Part shown: piece after piece, positions 34,569 through 43,182 of the stretch
How the letters are laid out: the number at the start of each line of letters is the position of its first letter
Numbering within the stretch: position 1 is the stretch's first letter
DNA from: JAJFJD01 sp965228695
Lineage (GTDB): Bacteria > Pseudomonadota > Alphaproteobacteria > UBA8366
Direction: 5' to 3'
Assembly (NCBI GenBank): GCA_965228695.1
Contig: CBDDIB010000001.1
Coordinates: forward strand, 310,001-374,000
DNA length: 64,000 nucleotides
Made by a program: the position numbers and the translations under genes
The notes under the pieces: generated by a model
Databases searched by the model: none
What the model was told of the DNA's origin: nothing
What the model saw: the letters and a program-made list of their open reading frames with translations, nothing else

Positions 34569-35366
34569 ATGCTACAGCAGGCGGTGGATCTGCGCGAAGA
34601 AGGCGACGCTCTCCATACGTTGCTCGACAGCCTGGACGACGGCGACTGGGACCGGGCGACCACGTTCAAGGCCTGGACCGTCAATGACGTTATTCAGCAT
34701 CTGCACGACTCCGACCTGCTCGCCGCCGCATCGGCCCGCGATCCCGAAGAATACACCCGCCTGCGCAGCGGTATCCTGGCGCGGCGCGATGCGGGCCTGA
34801 CCCGCGTCGAGGAAGCGCGCGAACGGTTCGGTGATCTGAAAGGCCGGCGCCTGTTGGCAACATGGCGCGAGACGCTGAACGACCTCTGCGACATGCTTGA
34901 AAAGCGCGACCCGAAGGACCGGTTGCGTTGGGCCGGTCCCGACATGGGCGTCCGCATGTTCACCACGGCGCGGCAGATGGAGACCTGGGCGCACGGCCAG
35001 GAGATTTACGACCTTAAAGGGGTCGACCGCGTCAACTCCGACCGGATCAAGAATATCGCCGTGCTCGGCGTCAAGACCTATGGCTGGACCTTCGCCAACC
35101 GCGGCGAGAATGTCCCCGGCCCCGCGCCTCATGTCCGGCTGACCGCGCCCTCCGGCGCAATCTGGGAATGGAACGACCCGTCGCCGGATAATCTCGTCGA
35201 CGGCGATGCGGTGGCGTTTTGTCAGGTCGCGGCGCAGGTCCGCAACATCCAGGACACGGACCTGACCGTGACCGGCGCCCCGGCTGAGCGCTGGATGAGC
35301 GTCGCGCAATGCTTCGCCGGCCCGCCGGAAGACCCGCCGGCCCCCGGTACACGGGTCGTGGCATAG
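34569..35366 (+). CDS. TIGR03084-type metal-binding protein (DinB-like fold)
   Basis: 265 residues. The N-terminal four-helix DinB/mycothiol-dependent maleylpyruvate isomerase-like domain shows FKAWTVNDVIQHLHDSDLL, with the first metal histidine, and METWAHGQEIYDLKG, with the second. The C-terminal segment with APSGAIWEWNDPSPDN is the part that defines TIGR03084. Such proteins usually carry a metal but their reaction is unproven. The OGT-like gene starts 9 bases after its stop. Confidence 0.86.
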   Translation: MLQQAVDLREEGDALHTLLDSLDDGDWDRATTFKAWTVNDVIQHLHDSDLLAAASARDPEEYTRLRSGILARRDAGLTRVEEARERFGDLKGRRLLATWRETLNDLCDMLEKRDPKDRLRWAGPDMGVRMFTTARQMETWAHGQEIYDLKGVDRVNSDRIKNIAVLGVKTYGWTFANRGENVPGPAPHVRLTAPSGAIWEWNDPSPDNLVDGDAVAFCQVAAQVRNIQDTDLTVTGAPAERWMSVAQCFAGPPEDPPAPGTRVVA

Positions 35367-35374
35367 GGGGCGTC

Positions 35375-37531
35375 ATGAACCGGTCACAGCGCCGCGCCAA
35401 CCAGCGCAAATCCGGCGGCACCGACCCGGCGCACCTGGAAATGTTGCAGGCCGGCCTGCAACACCATCAGGCCGGGCAGCTCCAGCAAGCCGAACAGGTC
35501 TATCGGCAAGTTCTGGAGGCGAACCCGAACGAGCCGGACGCCAACTACCTGCTGGGCATGCTTTGCAATCAAGCCGGTGACAATGCCAAGGCGGTCGACT
35601 ACGTCAACCGGTCGATCAAGGCCCGCCCGAAATTTCCAGCGGCCCATAACAACCTCGGCACGATCTATGAAGAAATGGACCTGATGGACGATGCGGCTGC
35701 AAGTTTCCGCAAGGCCGTCCGGCTCGATCCGGCGATGGCGGAAGCGCACAACAATCTCGGCAATGCGCTCAAGGCCCTCGGAGACCTGGAAGGCGCCGTG
35801 CAGAGTTTCAGCAAGGCGATCAAAATCAAACCGGATTTCGCCTTGGCCCATAACAACCTGGGCCACACCTATGCCGCATTGGGCCAACTGGACGCCGCGA
35901 TGGCGGCCTTCGACACCGCGATCGATCTCGCGGCCGACGTCGCCGAGCCCTATGTCGGACTCGCCCATGCGCAACACTTGCTCGGTTACCTGGACGACGC
36001 CATCGCCAACGCGGAACGCGCCATCGAACGGCGGGCGGACTATGTCGACGCGCATATCATTTTGGGCGCCGCGCTGTACGCGGACGGCGATCTCACGTCT
36101 GCCATCGAGACGTTGCGGAATGCCGTCGCCTTGGACCCGCAATCCGCACAAGCCACGGCCGAGTTGTTCAAGGCGTCATCCTATGCCTGCGACTGGTCCC
36201 GTCTCGATGCCTTGTCGCAAGCCATCGACCGGCAGAATGCCGACGGGTTGGCGCACGGATCGGGCGTCGGCGAACAACCGTTGTTCAACGTGACCCGGAT
36301 TACCGACCCGGCGCGGAATCTCGACATCGCCCGGTACTGGAGTGGACTCCACGCACAGGCCGGGACAAAACCCCGCCGGGGAAAACCCTCATCCGATGGC
36401 CGCATCACCATCGGCTACCTGTCGAGCGATTTCGGCGACCATGCGGTCGGCCATCTGACGCGCGGCCTGTTCGAGCTGCATGACCGCGACCGGTTCACCC
36501 TGCGGGCTTACGCGGCCTACGGCGACGACGGCAGCGGCAACATCGAAAAGGTCAAGCGCGACGCGGATGCGTTCAGGAACCTGCTCGCCCAATCGCACAC
36601 GGACGCAGCATCCCACATCCGCCGCGACAAGGTCGATATCCTCGTCGATCTGAACGGCCACACCCACGGCAACCGGCTGCAAATCTGCGCCCTTCGCCCG
36701 GCACCGTTGCAGGTGACCTGGCTCGGCTTCCCCGGCACGACCGGTGCGGACTATATCGACTATATCCTGACCGACCGCACGGTCAGCCCGGCCGATCACG
36801 CGGCGCACTACAGCGAGACCTTCGCCTATCTGCCGGACTGCTATCAGATGAACGGCCCGGCGGAGACGGAGATCAAACTCACGATCGCGCGGGCCGATGT
36901 CGGCCTGCCGGAGGATGCCGTGGTTTTCTGTTCCTATGTCGGTTCGCAGAAGATCGAGCCCAACGTCTTCGATTCCTGGATGCGGATTCTGGACGCCACG
37001 CCGGCAAGCATTCTTTGGCTTTATGAGACGAACGCGGACGCGACGGCCAATCTAAAGCGCGAAGCCGCCGCGCGCGGGATCGACGCGGGCCGATTGCTGT
37101 TTGGGGGCAAGTTGCCCCGGAACGAGCATCTGCAGCGCCTCCGCTGCGCCGATATCGCCCTCGACACTTGGACTTATGGCGGCCACACCACGACCAGCGA
37201 CGCCTTGCGCGCGGACCTGCCCGTCGTCGCGCGGATGGGCGGCCATTTCGCGTCGCGGGTGTCGTCCAGCATTCTGCGAGCCATCGAACTGGACGAACTG
37301 ATCACGGACAGCGCGGCAGACTACGAAGCATTGGCGATCAAACTGGCGCGGGACGCCGGCGCCGTGCGGGACCTGAAGACCCGGATCGCCAGGACGCGCG
37401 GGACCGCACCACTGTTCGACGCCAATCGGTTTGTTGCCGGGTTGGAAGACGCCTACCGGCAGATGTGGGAGCGTCACTTGGCAGGCGAACCACCGCAGGT
37501 GATCGAAGCCGCCGCGCCGGCCGGAGATTAA
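35375..37531 (+). CDS. TPR-repeat O-GlcNAc transferase-like protein (GT41 family)
   Basis: 718 residues. Residues about 25-265 are tetratricopeptide repeats (for example AHNNLGTIYEEMDLMDDAAA and AHNNLGHTYAALGQLDAA). The C-terminal part, from about 340, is the bacterial GT41 glycosyltransferase: IGYLSSDFGDHAVGHL, VDILVDLNGHTHGNRLQ, TWLGFPGTTGADYIDYIL and LDTWTYGGHTTTSDALRADL. The ATG at 35375 is preceded by a G-rich site. GT41 proteins link GlcNAc or another sugar to Ser/Thr of proteins; here the acceptor is unknown. Cotranscribed with TIGR03084. Confidence 0.9.
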   Translation: MNRSQRRANQRKSGGTDPAHLEMLQAGLQHHQAGQLQQAEQVYRQVLEANPNEPDANYLLGMLCNQAGDNAKAVDYVNRSIKARPKFPAAHNNLGTIYEEMDLMDDAAASFRKAVRLDPAMAEAHNNLGNALKALGDLEGAVQSFSKAIKIKPDFALAHNNLGHTYAALGQLDAAMAAFDTAIDLAADVAEPYVGLAHAQHLLGYLDDAIANAERAIERRADYVDAHIILGAALYADGDLTSAIETLRNAVALDPQSAQATAELFKASSYACDWSRLDALSQAIDRQNADGLAHGSGVGEQPLFNVTRITDPARNLDIARYWSGLHAQAGTKPRRGKPSSDGRITIGYLSSDFGDHAVGHLTRGLFELHDRDRFTLRAYAAYGDDGSGNIEKVKRDADAFRNLLAQSHTDAASHIRRDKVDILVDLNGHTHGNRLQICALRPAPLQVTWLGFPGTTGADYIDYILTDRTVSPADHAAHYSETFAYLPDCYQMNGPAETEIKLTIARADVGLPEDAVVFCSYVGSQKIEPNVFDSWMRILDATPASILWLYETNADATANLKREAAARGIDAGRLLFGGKLPRNEHLQRLRCADIALDTWTYGGHTTTSDALRADLPVVARMGGHFASRVSSSILRAIELDELITDSAADYEALAIKLARDAGAVRDLKTRIARTRGTAPLFDANRFVAGLEDAYRQMWERHLAGEPPQVIEAAAPAGD

Positions 37532-37540
37532 ACCGGCCCG

Positions 37541-38161
37541 TTACCGGTCGCCGAAATGGCGGCGCCAGATCGGGCCGACTACGGGATGCTGCCGTACCCG
37601 TTCCGTCATCGCGGTCAGGCGGGGAGCGTCGATCTCGCCCCGGAACCAGACGAACAACATGGCGACATAGATGTCGGCCAGGCTCATCGCCTCACCCAGC
37701 AAGAACGGGCCGGGATCGATCGCGTTTTCCAACACCGCCAGCGCGTCGCCCATCCGCGCGATCGCCGCCGCCTGCGTCGCCTCGAGACCATCAGGATCGG
37801 CCGTATAGCGGGACGGATAGGACCGGCGCAGGACGGCCTCGTAGACGTTGACGTTCGCGAAGATCATCCAGCGCAGGAAAGCGGCATGTTCCGATGTGCC
37901 CGGCGGCGGCGCCAACCCCTTGTCCGGGAAGCAGGCCGCGATGTGGATCAGGATCGCCCCCGTCTCGGTTAGCGTCGACCCGTCCGGCAGGATGAGCGTC
38001 GGCACCTGCCGCCACGGGTTGGTCGCGCGAAAACCATCCGGCAGGGGCGTGCCGGGCTTCGAGTCCAATTCCTCCAATTCATAAGGCGCTTTCGCCAGCG
38101 CGAGGGCGGCTTCGGCAACGAATCCGCCGGACCCGACACGGTTATACAGACGATAGGTCAT
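37541..38161 (-). CDS. Glutathione S-transferase family protein
   Basis: 206 residues with a thioredoxin-fold N-terminus YRLYNRVGSGGFVAEAALAL and the cis-proline block RQVPTLILPDGSTLTETGAI, then an all-helical C-terminal domain. The N-terminal Ser/Gly position (VGSGG) takes the role of the Tyr, Ser or Cys that activates GSH. ATG start at 38161, 7 bases after the CaiB-type CoA-transferase stop, so likely in one operon with it. Convergent with the OGT-like gene. Confidence 0.88.
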   Translation of the reverse strand: MTYRLYNRVGSGGFVAEAALALAKAPYELEELDSKPGTPLPDGFRATNPWRQVPTLILPDGSTLTETGAILIHIAACFPDKGLAPPPGTSEHAAFLRWMIFANVNVYEAVLRRSYPSRYTADPDGLEATQAAAIARMGDALAVLENAIDPGPFLLGEAMSLADIYVAMLFVWFRGEIDAPRLTAMTERVRQHPVVGPIWRRHFGDR

Positions 38162-38168
38162 TCAGTGA

Positions 38169-39377
38169 TCACTCCGCCGCTTCGGGGCGCGCGGCATGCA
38201 GCACGTTAGCGTCGACCATGGCGTCGATCTCCGCCTCGCTGTAGCCGATCTCGGTCAGCACTTCATAGGTATGCGCGCCCAGTACCGGCGCGCCGCTGCG
38301 GATTTCCGTCGGCGTGCCTTCGAAACGGGCGGCGGGTCGCGCCTGGCGCAACCGTCCGGCCTGGGCGTGGTCGTATTCGATCACGATGCCGCTGGCTTCG
38401 ACCTGCGGGTGATCGATCATCTGACTGCGCGTGAGCACCGGCGCGCACGGTACGCCGGCATCGTCGAGAATTTTCAGCCACTCGGCCGCCGGGCGCTCCA
38501 TCAACGCTTCCTGGATCAGGTTCAGCCGCTCATCGGCATTTTCGTCCCGCAACGACGGCGTCAGAAAGCGTTCGTCGGTCAGCAAATTTTCGCGGTCCGC
38601 AACCTTGCAGAACGCGGTCCACTGCGGGTCGGTCATGGTCGAGACGCTGATGTAGTCGGTCTTGGTTTCATAGATCAGGTCGATGAAGGTCGCCGCCTTC
38701 TGTTCGCTAACTTCCTGCCCAACGAAGGTTTGCCCGGCCATGTCGGAGGCCCACAGGAAAGCGATGATCGAATCGAGCATCGAGACCTTCACATGCTGGC
38801 CTTCACCCGTCTTGGCCCGGCCCGCCAACGCGGACGTGACCGCCTGCGCCGCCGTCACGCCGGTCAGCTTGTCCGGCAGGATGGTGCGGATCAGCCGCGG
38901 TCGCTCCGCATCCGATCCCCCTTGGACCGTCGCCAAGCCCGACAGCGCCTGGATGATCGGATCGTAGACGGGCTTGTGGGCAAATGGCCCGTTCTCACCC
39001 CATCCGCTCATCGAGACGTAGATGAGATCGGGCCGCACCTTGCGCAGTTCCGGCTCGCCGATGCCGAGCCGTTCGACTACGCCCGGCCGGAAGTTCTGGA
39101 TGAACACATCCGCCGTCGCAACCAGCTTCAACAAGGCTTCGCGGCCTTCGTCGCTTTTCACATCGATCGCGACCGATCGCTTGTTCCGGTTGTTGTTCAG
39201 GAAGGACGCGCGCAGACCCGGTTCTCCCGGGCCGGCATGACGCGTGTGGTCGGGGCGGTGCGGCGCTTCCACTTTGATGACGTCGGCTCCCTGATCGGCC
39301 AGTATCATGGTGGCGAAGGGGCCGGCAATCACACCCGTGACATCCACCACGCGATAGCCGCGAAGCGGTCCTGACAT
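38169..39377 (-). CDS. CaiB/BaiF family CoA-transferase, third copy
   Basis: 402 residues. GYRVVDVTGVIAGPFATMIL, GADVIKVEAPHRPD and VSMSGWGENGPFAHKPVYD are class III CoA-transferase blocks. ATG 39377; the divergent UGSC selenoprotein gene starts 212 bases away. Its stop is 7 bases before the GST gene. The position facing the selenoprotein cluster suggests that one regulator could control both. Confidence 0.92.
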   Translation of the reverse strand: MSGPLRGYRVVDVTGVIAGPFATMILADQGADVIKVEAPHRPDHTRHAGPGEPGLRASFLNNNRNKRSVAIDVKSDEGREALLKLVATADVFIQNFRPGVVERLGIGEPELRKVRPDLIYVSMSGWGENGPFAHKPVYDPIIQALSGLATVQGGSDAERPRLIRTILPDKLTGVTAAQAVTSALAGRAKTGEGQHVKVSMLDSIIAFLWASDMAGQTFVGQEVSEQKAATFIDLIYETKTDYISVSTMTDPQWTAFCKVADRENLLTDERFLTPSLRDENADERLNLIQEALMERPAAEWLKILDDAGVPCAPVLTRSQMIDHPQVEASGIVIEYDHAQAGRLRQARPAARFEGTPTEIRSGAPVLGAHTYEVLTEIGYSEAEIDAMVDANVLHAARPEAAE

Positions 39378-39517
39378 GCGCTTCTCTCCTAATTTTACTG
39401 GGCGACGGGACCGGTCGATCCCCCGCAGTAAGTCAATGTGTCGAAGAATAGGAAATTAGGTACAGCAGATAAACGGCAAATCAAGCAGTGCATCGATCAC
39501 CAAAATGTCACTGCAAG

Positions 39518-39546
39518 TTGGGGCCGAGCTCGGACTGAGGTATATT
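39518..39546 (+). promoter_or_regulatory. Possible sigma-70 promoter of the UGSC selenoprotein operon
   Basis: TTGGGG at 39518-39523 and TATATT at 39541-39546 are separated by 17 bases. The -10 box matches consensus at five of six positions; the -35 box keeps only TTG. Transcription would begin near 39553, leaving a leader of about 36 bases before the AUG. Assigned by position and pattern only. Confidence 0.45.
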
Positions 39547-39588
39547 CATCGGCAGTCCGAAAATCGAAGGACCATTCAGGAGGAAAAG

Positions 39589-40116
39589 ATGCGAATCGTT
39601 AATCCGTCTTTCGGCCTCGAGGAAGGCAGCGAGAACCGGAGCGATGCGGTCGAGACGGGTTCGACCGATTGGAGCCGGGACGCCATTGCCATCATCTCGA
39701 ATTCCAAGCCGAATGCCCGCGAGTTGCTCGAAGGCGTGCGCGACAAGATGAGCGCCTTCCGCGCCACCGACAATATCGACTACTTCTTCAAGGACAGTGC
39801 GGCGAAACCGGCACCGGACGCGCTCTACGCCGAGGTGGCCGACAAATACAAGGGCGCTATCGTTGCCTTAGCCGATTGAGGGTCGTGCTCGTCGTGGAGT
39901 TTCCATGACAGTATCGAACTCGAAAAACGCGGCGTCGAAACCTATATCGTCGTCACCGAAACGTTCCTGCCGCTGGTGCGCGCCCAAGCCAAGGCCCGTA
40001 AGGCGGACCCAAAACTGCTGATCGTCAAGCATCCGGTCGGCGGGTTGAATGCGGAAGAACTGGTTGATCGCATCGACGTTGCATCGGCCGAATTGAAGAG
40101 CGCCGTCGACGCCTGA
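39589..40116 (+). CDS. UGSC-type selenoprotein (in-frame UGA read as selenocysteine)
   Basis: 175 residues if UGA at 39877-39879 is decoded as Sec97. The centre reads U-G-S-C, and the flanks are continuous: IVALAD before the UGA, then GSCSSWSFHDSIELEKRG, TYIVVTETFLPLVRAQA and KLLIVKHPVGGLNAEEL, ending at TGA 40114-40116. This is the UGSC-containing selenoprotein family described from marine metagenomes; function unknown but a redox role is expected for a U-x-x-C centre. The SD is AGGAGG, 6 bases before the ATG. A hairpin that satisfies the bacterial SECIS pattern follows the UGA. Two paralogous genes follow at short spacing. If UGA were a stop, only 96 residues and no redox motif would remain, while the conserved second half would be lost. 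Confidence 0.9.
39891..39909 (+). promoter_or_regulatory. Bacterial SECIS-like hairpin of the UGSC gene
   Basis: GTCGTGGA (39891-39898) pairs with TCCATGAC (39902-39909) over eight positions, one of them a G-U wobble, closing a three-base loop GTT. The loop starts with G and lies 19 bases beyond the UGA. All three values meet the published bacterial SECIS pattern, like the other selenoprotein gene on this window. Confidence 0.82.
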
Positions 40117-40137
40117 CGGCTGGCGGGAAGGAAAGAC

Positions 40138-41178
40138 ATGACAGACCTTGCCGAGAGTGAGGTGATCGAGGTCGGCGACCTCGACCTCGATCAATGGAAC
40201 GACTATGCCGCCGAGCAGGGGTGGAGCGACGGCTTCCCCCTCATGCCGCCGACCGAGGATAAGGTCGAGCGCATGGTCGAAGCCTGCCGGGGCGACAACG
40301 AACCCTTCCCGCCGATGTCGCCGCGCCGGGTCGCGCCCACCCTGCAAAGCATCGCCGCCAATGCGGTGATGGCCGGGTGCCGGCCGGAATACTTTCCGGT
40401 CGTGGTCGGCGCCGTACGGGCGGTGCTGAACCCCGACTACAACCTGCACGGCACGCTCGCGACAACGCATCCCTGCGCCCAGGGACTCATCGTGAACGGC
40501 CCGATCCGCAACGAGTTGGGCATCAACTGCGGCAGCAACTGCTTCGGCCAAGGCACCAAGGCGAACGCCACCATCGGCCGGGCGCTGCAATTGACCTTGC
40601 TGAACGTGGGCGGCGCGAAGCCGGGCGATATGGACCGGGCGACGCACGGCTCGCCGGCAAAATACAGCTTCTGCTTCGGCGAGAACGAGGAAGAAAGCCC
40701 GTGGGAGCCATTCCACGTCCGCCGCGGTTTCGACACCGGCGACAATGTCGTGACGCTGCTGCCGAGCGAACCGCCGCATAACATCAACGACCACGCCAGC
40801 ACCACCGGTAAGGGCCTTTTGAAGACGATCGCGGGGACGATCTCGCAGGTCGGCGCGAACGTAATCTCCGGCGACGCGCCCTACACGATCGTGCTCGGTC
40901 CGGAACATGCGCAGACGATCCACCGCGACGGCTGGACGATCCCCGACATCCAGCAGAAACTCTATGAAGACTCGGCGATCCATGTCTCCCGCGTTTCCGA
41001 CGAGCAGCGGGAGTTCTACAAGGAGCGGACGACCGAACTGGTAAACGACCACTACCACCTGTCGCGCAGCCCGGAGGATATCCAAATCCTGGTCGCCGGC
41101 GGGCCGGGCAAGCATTCCGCCTATATCCCGACCTTCGGTCACAACGAAGCCTGCTCCGTCCGTATCAAGCGAAACTGA
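40138..41178 (+). CDS. UGSC-cluster paralogous protein 1 (cysteine-rich)
   Basis: 346 residues, no family I can name with function. It aligns along its length with the next protein: DGFPLMPPT, MAGCRPEYFPVVV, IGRALQLTLLNVGGAKPG, the block ending SPAKYSFCFGENEEE, and VRRGF. Cysteines at 81, 113, 131, 135 and 179 stand out; Cys131 and Cys135 lie in GINCGSNCFGQG, a C-x3-C pair. It starts 22 bases after the selenoprotein stop and has GGAAGGAAAG before its ATG. I infer that it is a redox partner or substrate-binding subunit of the UGSC protein; that is not proven. Confidence 0.85.
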   Translation: MTDLAESEVIEVGDLDLDQWNDYAAEQGWSDGFPLMPPTEDKVERMVEACRGDNEPFPPMSPRRVAPTLQSIAANAVMAGCRPEYFPVVVGAVRAVLNPDYNLHGTLATTHPCAQGLIVNGPIRNELGINCGSNCFGQGTKANATIGRALQLTLLNVGGAKPGDMDRATHGSPAKYSFCFGENEEESPWEPFHVRRGFDTGDNVVTLLPSEPPHNINDHASTTGKGLLKTIAGTISQVGANVISGDAPYTIVLGPEHAQTIHRDGWTIPDIQQKLYEDSAIHVSRVSDEQREFYKERTTELVNDHYHLSRSPEDIQILVAGGPGKHSAYIPTFGHNEACSVRIKRN

Positions 41179-41188
41179 GACCGTTCGA

Positions 41189-42208
41189 ATGACCGCATCG
41201 AAGGACCTGCCGCTTTTCGCCGACTCCGATCCTTGGGAAGAGACGCAGGCGGCGTTGGAAGCGCTCGACCTCGGCGACGGGCTGCCGCTCGCGCCGCCGA
41301 CGCTGGACCGGTTCGGCGCCATGGTCGACGGGCGCGGAGCGACCGGGCATTCCTTCGGACATGTCATGCCGTTGATGGGCGACCTCACGCTGGAGGCCGT
41401 CGCCTATAACTGCGTCCTCGCGGGCTGCCGTCCGGCGGAGCTGCCGGTCGTGCTGACCGCCGTCGAAGCGGCGATGGCCGAGCAATTCAATCTGCTCGGC
41501 GTGTTGAGCACGACGGGAACACCGGCGGTCGCCGTCTGCGTCCACGGCCCGGTCATCGATGAATTGGGCTTGAATGCCGGCGGCAATATCTTGGGGCCAG
41601 GCAACCGCGTCAACGCCTGCATCGGCCGGGCGGTCAGTCTGATCATGCGGAATGTCGGCGGGGCGAAACCCGGTGTCGGCGATATGGCGACCATGGGCCA
41701 GCCGGGGAAATACACCTTCTGCTTCGCGGAAGGAACGCACGGCGTTTTCCCGCCGCTGCCGGTCCGCCGCGGTTTCGGCGCGGACGAGAGCTGCGTCACC
41801 GTCTTGGGCGTATCCGGCACGGGCGAAGTCCTGCCGGCGAAACCGTGGGGCGCCCCGGAACGGGTGCTGCAGCCGGTCGCCGCCGCGATGAACGCGGCCC
41901 TCGACTCCACCGGATCGTCGGAACGGCCGGAGCGCGGCGAGCAGGTCTTCCTGCTGCCGCCGGAAATGGCGGATATCATTTCGGACGCCGGATGGTCGCT
42001 GACCCAAGTACAGGAGTATTTGTTCGAAAAACGCCATCCCTATCCCTTCGATACCGGGGATGGTTTGGATGACCGCCCGTTGGCGCGGACACCCGAAGAT
42101 ATCCATCCCATCGTGACCGGCGGCGTCGGCGTGAAGATGACCTATCTGCCGCTCTGGTCCGGCGGCAGCGCGACGGTCACGCGCCCCGTGCGCGTGTTGG
42201 GCAACTAG
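41189..42208 (+). CDS. UGSC-cluster paralogous protein 2 (lacks the C-x3-C pair)
   Basis: 339 residues and clearly homologous to protein 1: DGLPLAPPT, LAGCRPAELPVVLT, ACIGRAVSLIMRNVGGAKPG, GQPGKYTFCFAEGTH and VRRGF align. At the position of the C-x3-C pair of protein 1 it has LNAGGNILG, so both cysteines are missing, while Cys80 and Cys178 are kept. It begins 11 bases after protein 1. The pattern fits a heteromeric complex in which one subunit is catalytic and the other structural; this is inference. Confidence 0.85.
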   Translation: MTASKDLPLFADSDPWEETQAALEALDLGDGLPLAPPTLDRFGAMVDGRGATGHSFGHVMPLMGDLTLEAVAYNCVLAGCRPAELPVVLTAVEAAMAEQFNLLGVLSTTGTPAVAVCVHGPVIDELGLNAGGNILGPGNRVNACIGRAVSLIMRNVGGAKPGVGDMATMGQPGKYTFCFAEGTHGVFPPLPVRRGFGADESCVTVLGVSGTGEVLPAKPWGAPERVLQPVAAAMNAALDSTGSSERPERGEQVFLLPPEMADIISDAGWSLTQVQEYLFEKRHPYPFDTGDGLDDRPLARTPEDIHPIVTGGVGVKMTYLPLWSGGSATVTRPVRVLGN

Positions 42209-42232
42209 ACGGGCCGGTTACTTGCTCATGAC

Positions 42233-43147
42233 TCAATCGGCGATGTGCGCTGCAACGGCAACGGCATCCTCGATCGCGCCGGCCAGTTGTCCCGTGTCGC
42301 CGGCGCGGACGGCCCCGACCGCAAAGATACCGGGCACACTTGTCTGACAGTTTGGCCCGGTCACGACGCGGCCGGTGGCATCCCGTTCGATACCGGTTGG
42401 GAGATAATTCAGGTTGGGTTCGAGCCCGACGAAGACGAAGACGCCGGAACACGCCAGGTCTTCCGACGGGCCGCCGCCGGCCGGCGCAAGCCGCACGCCG
42501 GACACGTCATCCGCACCGACGATTTCGGTTACGACCGTTTCGTACCGAATGGCAATCTTGGCGTTGTCCGATGCTCGGCTCACGAAACTCGGCTTCGCAC
42601 GAAGCGCGTCGCCGTGGGTGATGAGGGTAATGCCGCGCACGTAATCGGTCAGATGCAACGATTCCTGGAGCGCCGAGTCGCCGCCCCCGACCACGACCAC
42701 GTCCTGGTCGACGAAGAACCCGGCGTCGCAGCCGGCGCATTGCGAGACGCCACGCCCGAACAGCCGTTCCTCGCCCGGCACGCCGAGCGATTTCAGCCGT
42801 GCCCCCGACGCGAGCACCACGGTCTTGGTGCGATACGTACCGCTGTCGGTGGCCACCGCCTTGATGTCCCCGTCGATGTCCAAACCGGTCACCGTCTCCG
42901 GAACGATCTCGACTCCATGCTCGACCAGCGCTTCCAGTTCCGCCACCGCCAGGTCCATGCCCGACGCGTCGCGCGCCGCCGGATAATCCTCGACATGACC
43001 GACATTCATAACCAGCCCGCCCATATGCCCACCGTCATCGACCGACACGACGGACAGTCCCCGCGCCGCAGCCTCCCGCGCCACCGTCAGTCCGGCAAGG
43101 CCCCCGCCGATTACGATCAGATCAAAAGGATCATCGGAACTCGTCAT
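42233..43147 (-). CDS. Thioredoxin reductase-like flavoprotein with CAGC centre
   Basis: 304 residues, the length of bacterial thioredoxin reductase. FAD motif LIVIGGGLAGLTVA near the N-terminus, NADPH-region motif VVVVGGGDSALQES, and the C-terminal GIFAVGAVRAGDTGQ. The redox centre reads QCAGCDAGFF (Cys137 and Cys140) instead of CATC. The ATG at 43147 has AGGA upstream. It lies 35 bases downstream of the cupin gene and is convergent to the UGSC genes, 24 bases from the end of protein 2. Position suggests it recycles the UGSC protein or its partners instead of thioredoxin. Confidence 0.88.
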   Translation of the reverse strand: MTSSDDPFDLIVIGGGLAGLTVAREAAARGLSVVSVDDGGHMGGLVMNVGHVEDYPAARDASGMDLAVAELEALVEHGVEIVPETVTGLDIDGDIKAVATDSGTYRTKTVVLASGARLKSLGVPGEERLFGRGVSQCAGCDAGFFVDQDVVVVGGGDSALQESLHLTDYVRGITLITHGDALRAKPSFVSRASDNAKIAIRYETVVTEIVGADDVSGVRLAPAGGGPSEDLACSGVFVFVGLEPNLNYLPTGIERDATGRVVTGPNCQTSVPGIFAVGAVRAGDTGQLAGAIEDAVAVAAHIAD

Positions 43148-43182
43148 GTTCAATTCCTGTTCATTCTCAAAAGCCCCTGCCG

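Noticed and set aside
39877..39879. UGA as a true stop of a 96-residue protein
   Set aside because: The following frame encodes GSC and a well-behaved protein to 40116 with normal codon use, plus the hairpin.
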